The position numbers were made by a program, and so were the translations under genes. 64,000 bases of DNA from Haloimpatiens massiliensis (GTDB taxonomy: Bacteria; Bacillota; Clostridia; Clostridiales; Clostridiaceae). Location of the stretch: contig NZ_LT854639.1 in the NCBI RefSeq assembly GCF_900184255.1, positions 370,809-434,808 on the forward strand, in the 5' to 3' direction. The notes under the pieces are model-generated. The model saw only the letters and a program-made list of their open reading frames with translations. It ran no database searches and was not told where the DNA came from. Shown here piece by piece: positions 45,995 through 53,954 of the stretch; position 1 is the first letter of the stretch; the number at the start of each line of letters is the position of its first letter.

Positions 45995-46194
45995 TTATTA
46001 CTTCATTTAAAATAATCGTATTTATATAGATATTTTTCATTTTCCAAAACTTCTTCAATTAATTTGTGTAATCACTTATAATAAGTATAAATGCTATCCA
46101 GTATTTAGTCTTTAAAAAGTTATAAATTTATACGTTTATACAATATTTTCTTTTTTTATTAAATTACCAAAGCTTAGGATCGGAGTGTGAATTT

Positions 46195-47166
46195 ATGAGA
46201 CTTCACAGACTTTTAGGAATTATTATGCTGCTTGATTCAAGAGGAACAATGAAAGCAGGAAATTTAGCTAAAATACTTGAAACTTCAGAAAGAACTATAT
46301 ATAGGGATATTGATATATTATGTGAAGCGGGTATTCCTATTATGTCACTTCCAGGTCCTAATGGCGGCTACTCTTTTATGGAGGATTATAAAATAAATTC
46401 AAATGTTTTTGAGAGCGGAGATATTATTAATCTTTTACTTTCAAGTATGGGCATAAGACCAGAAAAGAATAGCGAAACAGCACAACAGCTACAAAATGCC
46501 ATAATTAAGCTTGAAAAAAGTATATCTATAGAGCATAGAAAAGAGATTATTAAGGCTAAAGAAAAATTTTTTATTGATTCAGAACCCTGGCGGGGTAAAA
46601 AGGCACAAAATAAGTACATAGATATAATTAAAAAATCAGTGCTCAATTTAAAAAAGATAAAAATATATTATAAAAAATATGATGGAGAAGTATCAGAAAG
46701 AATTATAAGACCCTATGGTGTAATAGTAAAAAATTCTCAGTGGTATGTGGCAGCCTTTTGTGAATTAAAAAATGATATTAGAATTTTTAAATGCAGCAGA
46801 ATTAAAAATACTGAAGTTCTAAGTGAAAGTTTCCATATGCCCGAGAATTTTTATCTGGAGGAATTCTGGAAAAAAAACAAACAAAAATTTGTGAAACAGG
46901 CCTCATCTAAAATAGAGCATAACGCATACCCTGTAAAAGTCAAATTGTATGAGGAAAAGAAAAAACTTCTTGAAGGCTTTCATGTGCTTTCTTCCATGAA
47001 GTTAAAAGACCATTGGGTTTATGATATAGATATGATTAGTTTTCAAACTGCCTGCAATGTAATATTTCCTTTTAGTGATAGAATAGAAATTCTAGAACCT
47101 ATGGAGCTTAGAGGGTTTATATTAGAAAAAATCAATAAAATCTTAAATTTATATAAAGTTAAATAA
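46195..47166 (+). CDS. WYL-domain transcriptional regulator
   Basis: A 323-residue regulator with an N-terminal HTH_11 domain (MRLHRLLGIIMLLDSRGTMK, LAKILETSERTIYRDIDIL) and a WYL domain (about 140-215, IRPYGVIVKNSQWYVAAFCE, FKCSRIKN). It ends in a WCX-type C-terminal part. WYL proteins sense small ligands or nucleic acids. Its likely targets are the two small genes downstream in the same direction. A terminator lies just after it, so these are separately transcribed. RBS GGAGTG. Confidence 0.9.
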   Translation: MRLHRLLGIIMLLDSRGTMKAGNLAKILETSERTIYRDIDILCEAGIPIMSLPGPNGGYSFMEDYKINSNVFESGDIINLLLSSMGIRPEKNSETAQQLQNAIIKLEKSISIEHRKEIIKAKEKFFIDSEPWRGKKAQNKYIDIIKKSVLNLKKIKIYYKKYDGEVSERIIRPYGVIVKNSQWYVAAFCELKNDIRIFKCSRIKNTEVLSESFHMPENFYLEEFWKKNKQKFVKQASSKIEHNAYPVKVKLYEEKKKLLEGFHVLSSMKLKDHWVYDIDMISFQTACNVIFPFSDRIEILEPMELRGFILEKINKILNLYKVK

Positions 47167-47194
47167 ATCCCTGACATAATGTTGTCAGGGATTT
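47165..47194 (+). terminator. Terminator after WYL regulator
   Basis: AAATCCCTGACA pairs with TGTCAGGGATTT. Confidence 0.8.
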
Positions 47195-47237
47195 ATTGAT
47201 ATAATTGATATAACATTAATTGAAGGGGTGAGGGATA

Positions 47238-47483
47238 ATGGAAGAAAAAATAAAAAAACTTTCAGGGGCAAATATGGACATAGATCTAACAAGTGATGGC
47301 AAAGTTGATTGGAAGCAAAGTGCTTGTCCTTGGAATAAAAAAGACGGATCAAATACACATAAATGTGCAGTTAAAGATACTTCAATATGTGAGTATTTTT
47401 GTGGTATTGAATATCTAGATAAAGTAATTTGTTGTTTCCCTAATGCAAATCCAAATAGGTATCAGGGAGCGATTAACAAATAG
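47238..47483 (+). CDS. Small Cys-rich protein
   Basis: An 81-residue protein with a good site (GGGGTGAGGGATA) before ATG. Seven Cys, in SACPWNK, HKCAVKDTSICEYFCG and VICCFPNAN, suggest a metal centre or redox role. No signal peptide. I do not recognise a family. It lies between the WYL regulator and a GyrI-like protein, both ligand-sensing types, which hints at a small stress or detoxification set. Confidence 0.7.
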   Translation: MEEKIKKLSGANMDIDLTSDGKVDWKQSACPWNKKDGSNTHKCAVKDTSICEYFCGIEYLDKVICCFPNANPNRYQGAINK

Positions 47484-47589
47484 ATACTATCAAATGGTAA
47501 ATACTAGATATAGCTAACAAATTTTAATATATATTAATTTAAAATTCGTTAGCCCATCTATAAATACAAATATGAAGGGAGATATTAAT

Positions 47590-48039
47590 ATGGAAGGAAA
47601 AATATTAACCATCAAAGGATTCAAAGCTGTAGGTATCACTTACTTTGGTAACAATAAAAATGGAGAAATACCAAATCTTTGGAATACATTTAACAAACGT
47701 TACAAAGATATAAAACAAAAAAGTAAATCTATGCTCTGTTACGGTGTCTGTGATGATGAAGCAGATTCCCAAGGTAGATTTCCCTACACTGCTTGTGCAG
47801 AAGTAGATAGCTTTGAGGATATACCAGCAGATATGGTAACAAAGGTTGTTCCAGAGGGTAATTACTTGGTGTATACTTATAAAGGAGCTATAAAGGATAT
47901 TTGTGAGTTTTATAACAACATATTTGCAAAATGGCTTCCAACTTCAGGACATGAGATAGATTATAGACCTCAATTTGAATTATATGATGAGAGATTCATG
48001 AACAATGGAGAATTTGACGTATATATTCCGATTAAGTAA
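47590..48039 (+). CDS. GyrI-like / effector-binding protein
   Basis: A 149-residue stand-alone domain of the AraC effector-binding (GyrI-like, SOUL/BBD) fold. Typical segments are FKAVGITYFGNN, LWNTFNKRYKDI, YGVCDDE, and the ending GHEIDYRPQFELYDERF. Such proteins bind hydrophobic or cationic drugs and sometimes hydrolyse them. ATG at 47590 is preferred over an upstream in-frame ATG that overlaps the ribosome binding site AAGGGAGAT. Probably part of the WYL-linked group. Confidence 0.85.
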   Translation: MEGKILTIKGFKAVGITYFGNNKNGEIPNLWNTFNKRYKDIKQKSKSMLCYGVCDDEADSQGRFPYTACAEVDSFEDIPADMVTKVVPEGNYLVYTYKGAIKDICEFYNNIFAKWLPTSGHEIDYRPQFELYDERFMNNGEFDVYIPIK

Positions 48040-48089
48040 TACTTTATATAATAATATCTACTAATTATTTTTATTCATAAATATATCAT

Positions 48090-48124
48090 AAAAAGGATGT
48101 GCGTGCAGCAGCATGTCCTTTTTA
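48090..48124 (+). terminator. Terminator after GyrI-like gene
   Basis: AAAAGGATGTGC / GCATGTCCTTTT with G-U pairs, followed by T-run. Confidence 0.75.
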
Positions 48125-48295
48125 TATTCTTATAAACTCAAATTTTCCTTATTAGTTGTAATGTAAAGTTTTTAAAAGAAACACTAAATAAAAATTCAAT
48201 ATCAATCATAACTTATACTCATTCTAAATATAATTTAATTGTTATAACTATTTATAAAATACACTTTAGTAGCTCATAGAAGTGATATACGTCTA

Positions 48296-48324
48296 TTGAC
48301 AAAATTAATATTTATTAGTTATAG
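48296..48324 (+). promoter_or_regulatory. Sigma-A promoter of the YcaO gene
   Basis: TTGACA-N17-TTATAG, about 90 bp before the YcaO start codon. Confidence 0.65.
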
Positions 48325-48412
48325 CGTGAATTTTAAAATTCTAAGTTTCCTAATTAACTAAAAGTAGCGTATTAATGATACTTATTTTTAAAAATTTTTA
48401 TGAGGTGTTAAA

Positions 48413-50239
48413 ATGAATTATATAAACACAACAAAATATAAAGATGAATTACCAATAAATACTATAGATAAAATTAGAAATTTACTCTATAGTGCAGGGC
48501 TTTCTACCATAGAAACAAATTGGAACAACTCCATTAAAGGCTTCTATTCGGTAAGTCTAACTGTTAAAGGTACAAACTTATCTACAAATGGTAAAGGCAC
48601 CACTTCCTTATATGCATTGGCAAGTGCTTATGCAGAACTTATGGAAAGGTTACAAAACCAATCTTTCTTTAAACTTTCTGTAGATTTAAGTCCACAGGCA
48701 TTAAATTATAGAGGTTTCTATTATGCACCAGATGAAAAGTATATTAAAATTACTGATATGATAAATAGCCAAGAAGATTGGGTTCAAACACAAATGTCTC
48801 AATTAAATCCTGATATTGATAAATTTAAGCTCATGAATAAGTGGAAGGCTATATCTTATGAAGACATTTCCTGTGATTTTGTTGCTTTACCATATATTAA
48901 TTTAACAAATAGTAAATTATCATATATACCAATCAAAATGATTTCAAAAATGTATATGTCCAATGGCATGTGTGCTGGAAATACAATAGAAGAAGCATTA
49001 GTACAAGGATTATCTGAGATTTTCGAAAGATTCGTAAATAAAGAAATAATATTAAATAAAATTACACCTCCAACTATTTCTAATAAATATATATCAAAAT
49101 TCCCAAAAATTGAAGCAATGATAAATAGAATAAAGTCTAATGGAAATTATGATATAATTGTAAAAGATTGTTCACTTGGAAAATTCTATCCAGTAGTAGG
49201 AATAATTTTCATCAATAGAGACGACCAAAGCTATTTTGTTAAATTTGGAGCTCATCCAATATTAGAAATTGCTCTTGAAAGAACTCTTACTGAGCTTTTA
49301 CAAGGGCAAGATATTAAAAATATGAATGGATTAAAAGAATTTGCTTATAAGAATACTATTAATAGTGAAAAAAATAATTTAATTGGCATTCTTGTAAATG
49401 GTTCTGGCTTTTATCCTACTGAATTTTTCAGTAAAAATTTCAGTTATAAATTTAGTGAATTTGAAGATCTTAGAGATTGTAGCAATAAAGAAATGTTAAA
49501 TTATTTAATTTGTTTATTAAAGAAAGAAAATTATGATGTTTTTGTAAGAGATGTATCATATTTAGGATTCCCTAGTTATCATATAATTGTTCCAGGCTTC
49601 AGTGAGATTGAAAAAATTGATGATATAGAATCAATAGAAGAATACTCTGATTTTGTTAGAATTAAAAAATGTATAAGAAACTTAGATACCCTTTCTAACG
49701 AAGAAACATTACAATTTTTAAATATAATGAAATATCGCAAAATCAAAGGTCTAGCCCCTATAACTGAATTTTTAAACATTTACACAAAAAATACATTTTC
49801 ATGGTATTATTCAAGCATTGATTTGTTTACTGCCGCTGTCTATTACAAGTTAGGGGACTTTAAAAATGCCTACGAAACTTTTAATACATTTTTAAAATAT
49901 ATTCCATTTAATCCACTCAATAAAAAAATATACACTTATTATAAATGTGTGAGAGACTATATTGGAACAAAAATAGATAACTTAAATGAGAAGGAAAGTA
50001 TAAAAATGTTAAATTCTTTTTATCCATTAAATATGATAAATAAAGTAATCAATCAATTTAGAAATCCACAACAAATCTTTTCTATCTTTGGACAACTAAG
50101 GTGCTGGAACTGTGAAATCTGTGATTTCAAAGCCAGTTGCTCATATAATACAACAGAAAAGGTTTATAAAGTTCTAAAATACAATTATGATTTAAATAGA
50201 ATAGACCAATATCGTATCAAAAATTTATTAAGTTTATAG
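48413..50239 (+). CDS. Stand-alone YcaO-domain protein with Cys-rich tail
   Basis: A 608-residue cytoplasmic protein. The first about 400 residues are a YcaO domain, an ATP-dependent enzyme that activates peptide backbone amides to make azolines, thioamides or amidines. The ATP/Mg-binding helices ALASAYAELMERLQN and EEALVQGLSEIFERFVN carry the SxxxAxxExxER-type glutamates. The region about 440-560 is helical and may be TPR-like (FTAAVYYKLGDFKNAYETFN), as in E. coli YcaO. The end holds C-x2-C-x2-C-x5-C (CWNCEICDFKASC, about 562-574), a possible Fe-S or Zn site. No E1-like, TfuA or dehydrogenase partner is nearby. A Met/Cys-rich repeat protein lies downstream in the opposite direction. RBS GAGGTG. 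Confidence 0.85.
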   Translation: MNYINTTKYKDELPINTIDKIRNLLYSAGLSTIETNWNNSIKGFYSVSLTVKGTNLSTNGKGTTSLYALASAYAELMERLQNQSFFKLSVDLSPQALNYRGFYYAPDEKYIKITDMINSQEDWVQTQMSQLNPDIDKFKLMNKWKAISYEDISCDFVALPYINLTNSKLSYIPIKMISKMYMSNGMCAGNTIEEALVQGLSEIFERFVNKEIILNKITPPTISNKYISKFPKIEAMINRIKSNGNYDIIVKDCSLGKFYPVVGIIFINRDDQSYFVKFGAHPILEIALERTLTELLQGQDIKNMNGLKEFAYKNTINSEKNNLIGILVNGSGFYPTEFFSKNFSYKFSEFEDLRDCSNKEMLNYLICLLKKENYDVFVRDVSYLGFPSYHIIVPGFSEIEKIDDIESIEEYSDFVRIKKCIRNLDTLSNEETLQFLNIMKYRKIKGLAPITEFLNIYTKNTFSWYYSSIDLFTAAVYYKLGDFKNAYETFNTFLKYIPFNPLNKKIYTYYKCVRDYIGTKIDNLNEKESIKMLNSFYPLNMINKVINQFRNPQQIFSIFGQLRCWNCEICDFKASCSYNTTEKVYKVLKYNYDLNRIDQYRIKNLLSL

Positions 50240-50255
50240 TATTTTAATAATTCAA

Positions 50256-50292
50256 GCGAGAATGAAAATTTATTTCTATTCTCGCCTTTTTT
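50256..50292 (+). terminator. Terminator of the YcaO gene
   Basis: GCGAGAATGAAA / TTTCTATTCTCGC followed by TTTTTT. Confidence 0.85.
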
Positions 50293-50297
50293 AAAAT

Positions 50298-50340
50298 AAA
50301 AAAGACTAAACACTAATTTAATTTAAAAGCATTTAGTCCT
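50298..50340 (-). terminator. Terminator of the Met-rich repeat gene
   Basis: Minus strand GGACTAAATGC / TGTTTAGTC followed by TTTTTTATTTT. Confidence 0.75.
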
Positions 50341-50380
50341 AAGATTGTTATACCTTTGATTTTATATTTAATGTACTTAA

Positions 50381-50740
50381 TTACTCTTCATAAGTAGATA
50401 TCATTGGAGTCATTTCATACGTTCTCTGCATTGATTGCATTGGATGCATCGCATACATTCCACACATCGATTGCATTGATTGCATTGGATGCATTGCATA
50501 CATTCCCTGCATCGACTGCATTGATTGCATTGGATGCATTGCACACATTCCCTGCATCGATTGCATTGATTGCATTGGATGCATTGCACACATTCCACAC
50601 ATCGACTGCATTGATTGCATTGGATGCATTGGATGCATTGCATACATTCCCTGCATCGATTGCATTGGATACATTGGGTAGTTAGGTTTCATTTCTTTAG
50701 CATTCATTTCTTGCATACAGCCCATTTCATATTTATCCAT
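50381..50740 (-). CDS. Met-rich 15-residue tandem-repeat protein
   Basis: A 119-residue protein with a real ribosome binding site (GAGGT, 8 nt before ATG). After a short start (MDKYEMGCMQEMNAKEM) it consists of about four and a half copies of a 15-residue unit MHPMQSMQSM-Q/C-GM-Y/C-A, from 45-bp DNA repeats, and ends TPMISTYEE. About one third of residues are Met, with His and Cys at fixed positions. Spaced Met-x-x-Met and His fit Cu(I)/Ag(I) binding, but repeat proteins of this sort are also found in spore coats. A sigma-K-like promoter lies upstream. Other frames across the repeat stay open only because the 45-bp unit has no stop; this frame has the start signals. Function unknown. Confidence 0.8.
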   Translation of the reverse strand: MDKYEMGCMQEMNAKEMKPNYPMYPMQSMQGMYAMHPMHPMQSMQSMCGMCAMHPMQSMQSMQGMCAMHPMQSMQSMQGMYAMHPMQSMQSMCGMYAMHPMQSMQRTYEMTPMISTYEE

Positions 50741-50770
50741 TAATATACCTCAAATTTATTTTTTCTATAT

Positions 50771-50799
50771 TATTATATGTGAATCACCTTTTTATGTGA
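50771..50799 (-). promoter_or_regulatory. Sigma-K-like sporulation promoter
   Basis: Minus strand TCAC-N16-CATATAATA, matching the sigma-K pattern AC-N16/17-CATAnnnTA. Distance to the ATG is about 30 bp. Would place the Met-rich protein in the late mother cell. Confidence 0.5.
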
Positions 50800-50850
50800 T
50801 TCTATTATTTAGTGTTTGATACCCATTTACACTTTCGTGGATTTATACTA

Positions 50851-51708
50851 TCATAGTTTCTCAACAGGAATCCATATTTCACAAAAACAATCCTTAATAT
50901 CCTCTGAATACAATTCAAAATCAGTATCATCAATCATGCTATATTCTGAACCTGGAAGAAACTCTGAAAAGATTTTCCCCCAGGTTTCGCCTATGCAATC
51001 TTCATTTTCACCAACACATTTAAATACAGCCCATAATGTAGGTTTTACCTGCCATATAGTATATCCATCCGGTACATTACCACCACTAAATTCCATACCA
51101 ATGCCATAGTCAAAATGAGTACTTTCTTTTGATACTGGTGCACAGGCTCCATAAACATCATGCTTTCTAGTGTTTTGTTTCAGAACATCAAATACTCCAT
51201 TTTCGCCACATTGTTTCCAAAAATCCGGAATTTCAGTATTTCCATCTTCTGAAATTGATTCATTTCTAAACTTTTCAACCTTAGCCAATAATTTAAATTC
51301 TTCTCGTTTTTCAATTCTGTAGTCCATAACAGTACCACCTTCCAATTTTATTTTAATAAGAAGGCGATTAAAAGACTTTAATTTCATACCTGCACGCCTT
51401 GCCACATTCGGCGTAACACCATGAAATCTAGTAAATGCTTTTGTAAAACTTTCTGGTGAATCATAGCCATATTTTAATGCAATATCAATTACCTTTAAAT
51501 TAGATATAGAGATTTCCTGTCCAGCCATGGATAATCTTCTATTCCTAATATACTCATTTGCTGTAATACCAGTCACTAAACTAAATGTCCTATGAAAATG
51601 ATAGCTTGACATGTACACATGTTTTGCAACATCTTCATAAGTAATCGGCTCTAATATATTTTCTTCCATATAGTCGATTGCCTTTTGCAGGTTCTGAATA
51701 AAATTCAT
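50851..51708 (-). CDS. AraC-family regulator with GyrI-like domain
   Basis: A 285-residue regulator. Two HTH motifs of the AraC domain fill residues 8-106 (TYEDVAKHVYMSSYHFHRTF and VIDIALKYGYDSPESFTKAF). A GyrI-like effector-binding domain (about 125-285) follows. The start MNFIQNLQ at 51708 directly follows GGAGGTGATAAA; a longer in-frame start 75 bp upstream lacks a site. Such Rob/BltR-type regulators sense toxic amphipathic compounds. No obvious target gene beside it other than itself. Confidence 0.9.
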   Translation of the reverse strand: MNFIQNLQKAIDYMEENILEPITYEDVAKHVYMSSYHFHRTFSLVTGITANEYIRNRRLSMAGQEISISNLKVIDIALKYGYDSPESFTKAFTRFHGVTPNVARRAGMKLKSFNRLLIKIKLEGGTVMDYRIEKREEFKLLAKVEKFRNESISEDGNTEIPDFWKQCGENGVFDVLKQNTRKHDVYGACAPVSKESTHFDYGIGMEFSGGNVPDGYTIWQVKPTLWAVFKCVGENEDCIGETWGKIFSEFLPGSEYSMIDDTDFELYSEDIKDCFCEIWIPVEKL

Positions 51709-51800
51709 TTTATCACCTCCATGTATAAATTGTACTAAAACATAACTGTTATTTCCTATCCTCCCTTGCTCACATTTGTCCAAATGAACTATAAATTTTG

Positions 51801-51923
51801 TTAATAAACTACCTCATTAAGTTTAGAAATTAATTCTTGATCATTAAATTTTTTAGTAAGATAATTTTTAGGATCAAACTTTAGTAAAACATTTCCTATA
51901 TCAAATACAACATTTTTAATCAT
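51801..51923 (-). pseudogene. HAD-superfamily hydrolase, N-terminal stub
   Basis: A 40-codon frame with a strong site (GGAGG, 6 nt before ATG) starting MIKNVVFDIGNVLLKFDPKN, which is HAD motif I (DxGNVL) of a haloacid-dehalogenase-like phosphatase. It stops after LNEVVY with no remaining domain downstream, so about 160 residues are lost by deletion. Confidence 0.75.
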
Positions 51924-52028
51924 TTTGCCCTCCAAATATAATATAAGCACTTACCTTTGTGTGTTTTTTGTTTAGATTTTCTAAGTAAATTGCCATTTAA
52001 ACTTCAATATTATTTAAACATATAATAT

Positions 52029-52054
52029 AAAAAGTGTCGAGAAAAACTCGACAC
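52029..52054 (-). terminator. Terminator of glnS
   Basis: Minus strand GTGTCGAG-TTTTT-CTCGACAC followed by TTTTTATA, immediately after the glnS stop codon. Confidence 0.85.
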
Positions 52055-52055
52055 C

Positions 52056-53720
52056 CTATTTCTTTAGCTTAAATGAACTTTTAAGTGATACTATTCTATT
52101 AAATACTAATTTTTCATCAGTAGTATATTTTGGATCTACTGTAAAAAATCCATTTCTAATAAGTTGTAACTTGTCTTGTGGCTTGGCATTTTCTATAGCT
52201 GCCTGCTCAATAAATCCTTGTAATATCTCTAGTGAGTTTGGATTTATTTGTTCTAGGAAATTCTTTCCTTCATTTTCTTCTGCATCATCTAATATTAAAG
52301 GCTCGAATAATCTAAATTCTGCTGGTTTTGCTTTTTTAGCTTCTACCCAGTGAATAGTTGCTTTTACCTTTCTTCCTTTAAAACCTGAACCTGATTTTGT
52401 TTCTGGATCATAAGTACAATGTATTTCTACAACTTCATCATTCTCATTTTTTATAACATCTGTACATTTAACAAAATATGCACCTTTTAATCTTACTTCG
52501 TTTCCAGGGAATAATCTAAAATACTTCTTTACTGGAACTTCCATAAAATCTTCTTGTTCTATATATAACTCTCTTGAAAATGGCACAAGTCTCTTTCCTA
52601 GAGTTTCATTCTTAGCATTGTTCTCTATTTCTAACATTTCTGTTTGACCTTCTGGATAATTTGTAATAACTAATTTTAAAGGTCTCATAACAGCCATTGC
52701 TGATGGTACTTTTAATTGTAAATCTTCTCTTATGAAGTATTCTAACATTTGAGAATCTACTATTGAATTAGATTTAGATACACCTATTGCCATACAAAAG
52801 TTTCTTATAGCTTCTGTTGTATATCCTCTTCTTCTTAATCCTGATACAGTGGGCATCCTTGGGTCATCCCATCCGTCAACTATTCCTTCATCAACTAATT
52901 GTTTTAACTTTCTTTTACTCATAACTGTATTAGTCATGTTTAATCTTGCAAATTCAATTTGTCTAGGAACAGATTCCATTTCACATTCTCTTACAACCCA
53001 GTCATATAAAGGTCTATGATCCTCAAACTCCAAAGTACATATGGAGTGAGTTATTCCTTCTATAGCATCTTCTATTGGATGAGCAAAATCATACATTGGA
53101 TATATGCACCACTTATCTTTTGTATTGTGATGTTCTGCATGGGCAATTCTATAGATTATAGGATCTCTCATATTTATATTTGGAGAAGTCATATCTATTT
53201 TAGCTCTTAAAACTTTTTCTCCATCTTTAAATTCACCTTTTCTCATTCTTTCAAATAAGTCAAAATTTTCTTCAATAGTTCTACTTCTATAAGGACTTTC
53301 TTTTCCAGGTTCAGTTAGAGACCCTCTATATTCTCTCATTTCTTCTGGAGTTAAATCACAAACATAAGCTAATCCCTTTTTTATTAAAAGAACTGCTTTT
53401 TCATACATTGTATCAAAATAATTTGATGCAAAATTTATTTCATCCCAGTTACCACCAAGCCATTTTACATCTTCTTTAATTGATTCAACATATTCAGTAT
53501 CTTCTTTAGTAGGGTTTGTATCATCAAATCTCAAATTAAATTTTCCATTAAATTCTTCTGCTAATCCTGAGTTTAAAACTATTGATTTAGCATGGCCTAC
53601 ATGTAAATAACCATTTGGCTCTGGAGGAAAACGAGTTACTATTTTATCATGTTTTCCACTATTTAAATCTTCAATAATTATATTTCTTATGAAGTTAGAT
53701 GAATTGATTTCATCAGACAT
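52056..53720 (-). CDS. glnS: Glutaminyl-tRNA synthetase
   Basis: A 554-residue class I synthetase that charges tRNA-Gln. HIGH-type motif PPEPNGYLHVGHAKS (about 28-42), GlnRS-type DTNPTKEDTEYVE, KMSKS-type motif VMSKRKL (about 265), and the C-terminal anticodon-binding beta barrels (RLFPGNEVRLKGAY, FRLFEPLI). The start at 53720 follows GAGGAGATGG; a longer frame to 53816 runs through repeated leader DNA and is rejected. It lies 340 bp after gltX in the same direction. Direct charging of Gln makes the amidotransferase route optional. Confidence 0.95.
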   Translation of the reverse strand: MSDEINSSNFIRNIIIEDLNSGKHDKIVTRFPPEPNGYLHVGHAKSIVLNSGLAEEFNGKFNLRFDDTNPTKEDTEYVESIKEDVKWLGGNWDEINFASNYFDTMYEKAVLLIKKGLAYVCDLTPEEMREYRGSLTEPGKESPYRSRTIEENFDLFERMRKGEFKDGEKVLRAKIDMTSPNINMRDPIIYRIAHAEHHNTKDKWCIYPMYDFAHPIEDAIEGITHSICTLEFEDHRPLYDWVVRECEMESVPRQIEFARLNMTNTVMSKRKLKQLVDEGIVDGWDDPRMPTVSGLRRRGYTTEAIRNFCMAIGVSKSNSIVDSQMLEYFIREDLQLKVPSAMAVMRPLKLVITNYPEGQTEMLEIENNAKNETLGKRLVPFSRELYIEQEDFMEVPVKKYFRLFPGNEVRLKGAYFVKCTDVIKNENDEVVEIHCTYDPETKSGSGFKGRKVKATIHWVEAKKAKPAEFRLFEPLILDDAEENEGKNFLEQINPNSLEILQGFIEQAAIENAKPQDKLQLIRNGFFTVDPKYTTDEKLVFNRIVSLKSSFKLKK

Positions 53721-53741
53721 ATTTTTCCATCTCCTCTTAAT

Positions 53742-53855
53742 TATTTTTACATATAAAATGCTTGTTATTAAATTATGTTTATTACCACATATATAATGCT
53801 TATTGTTAAATCTCACCTATTGTTACATGCATAATGCTCATTATTAAACCGTACT
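53742..53855. repeat. 38-bp imperfect tandem repeat, three units, in glnS leader
   Basis: Units at 53742-53779, 53780-53817 and 53818-53855 each begin TATT and share ACATATATAATGCTTATT plus GTTAAA or close variants. Period is exactly 38 bp twice. A degenerate fourth unit may follow. It lies between gltX and the glnS ribosome binding site. Confidence 0.75.
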
Positions 53856-53954
53856 TATTATCAATTTTAATCTAATATACCTAAAAAATAAAGTTAGTAA
53901 CTGAACTTTCACACATAAATTTTAAGATATATATTATTTTTTAATTTTATATGC

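Noticed and set aside
50404..50685. Open frames on both strands of the Met-rich repeat, and a CRISPR-like look
   Set aside because: The 45-bp unit has no stop in several frames. Only the minus frame from 50740 has a start with a ribosome binding site. Units are contiguous without spacers, so it is not CRISPR.
53721..53816. Longer glnS start
   Set aside because: The extra 32 codons run through the tandem repeat, and the good ribosome binding site precedes the start at 53720.
53742..53855. 38-bp tandem repeat as a CRISPR array
   Set aside because: Imperfect, contiguous units with no unique spacers and no cas genes.
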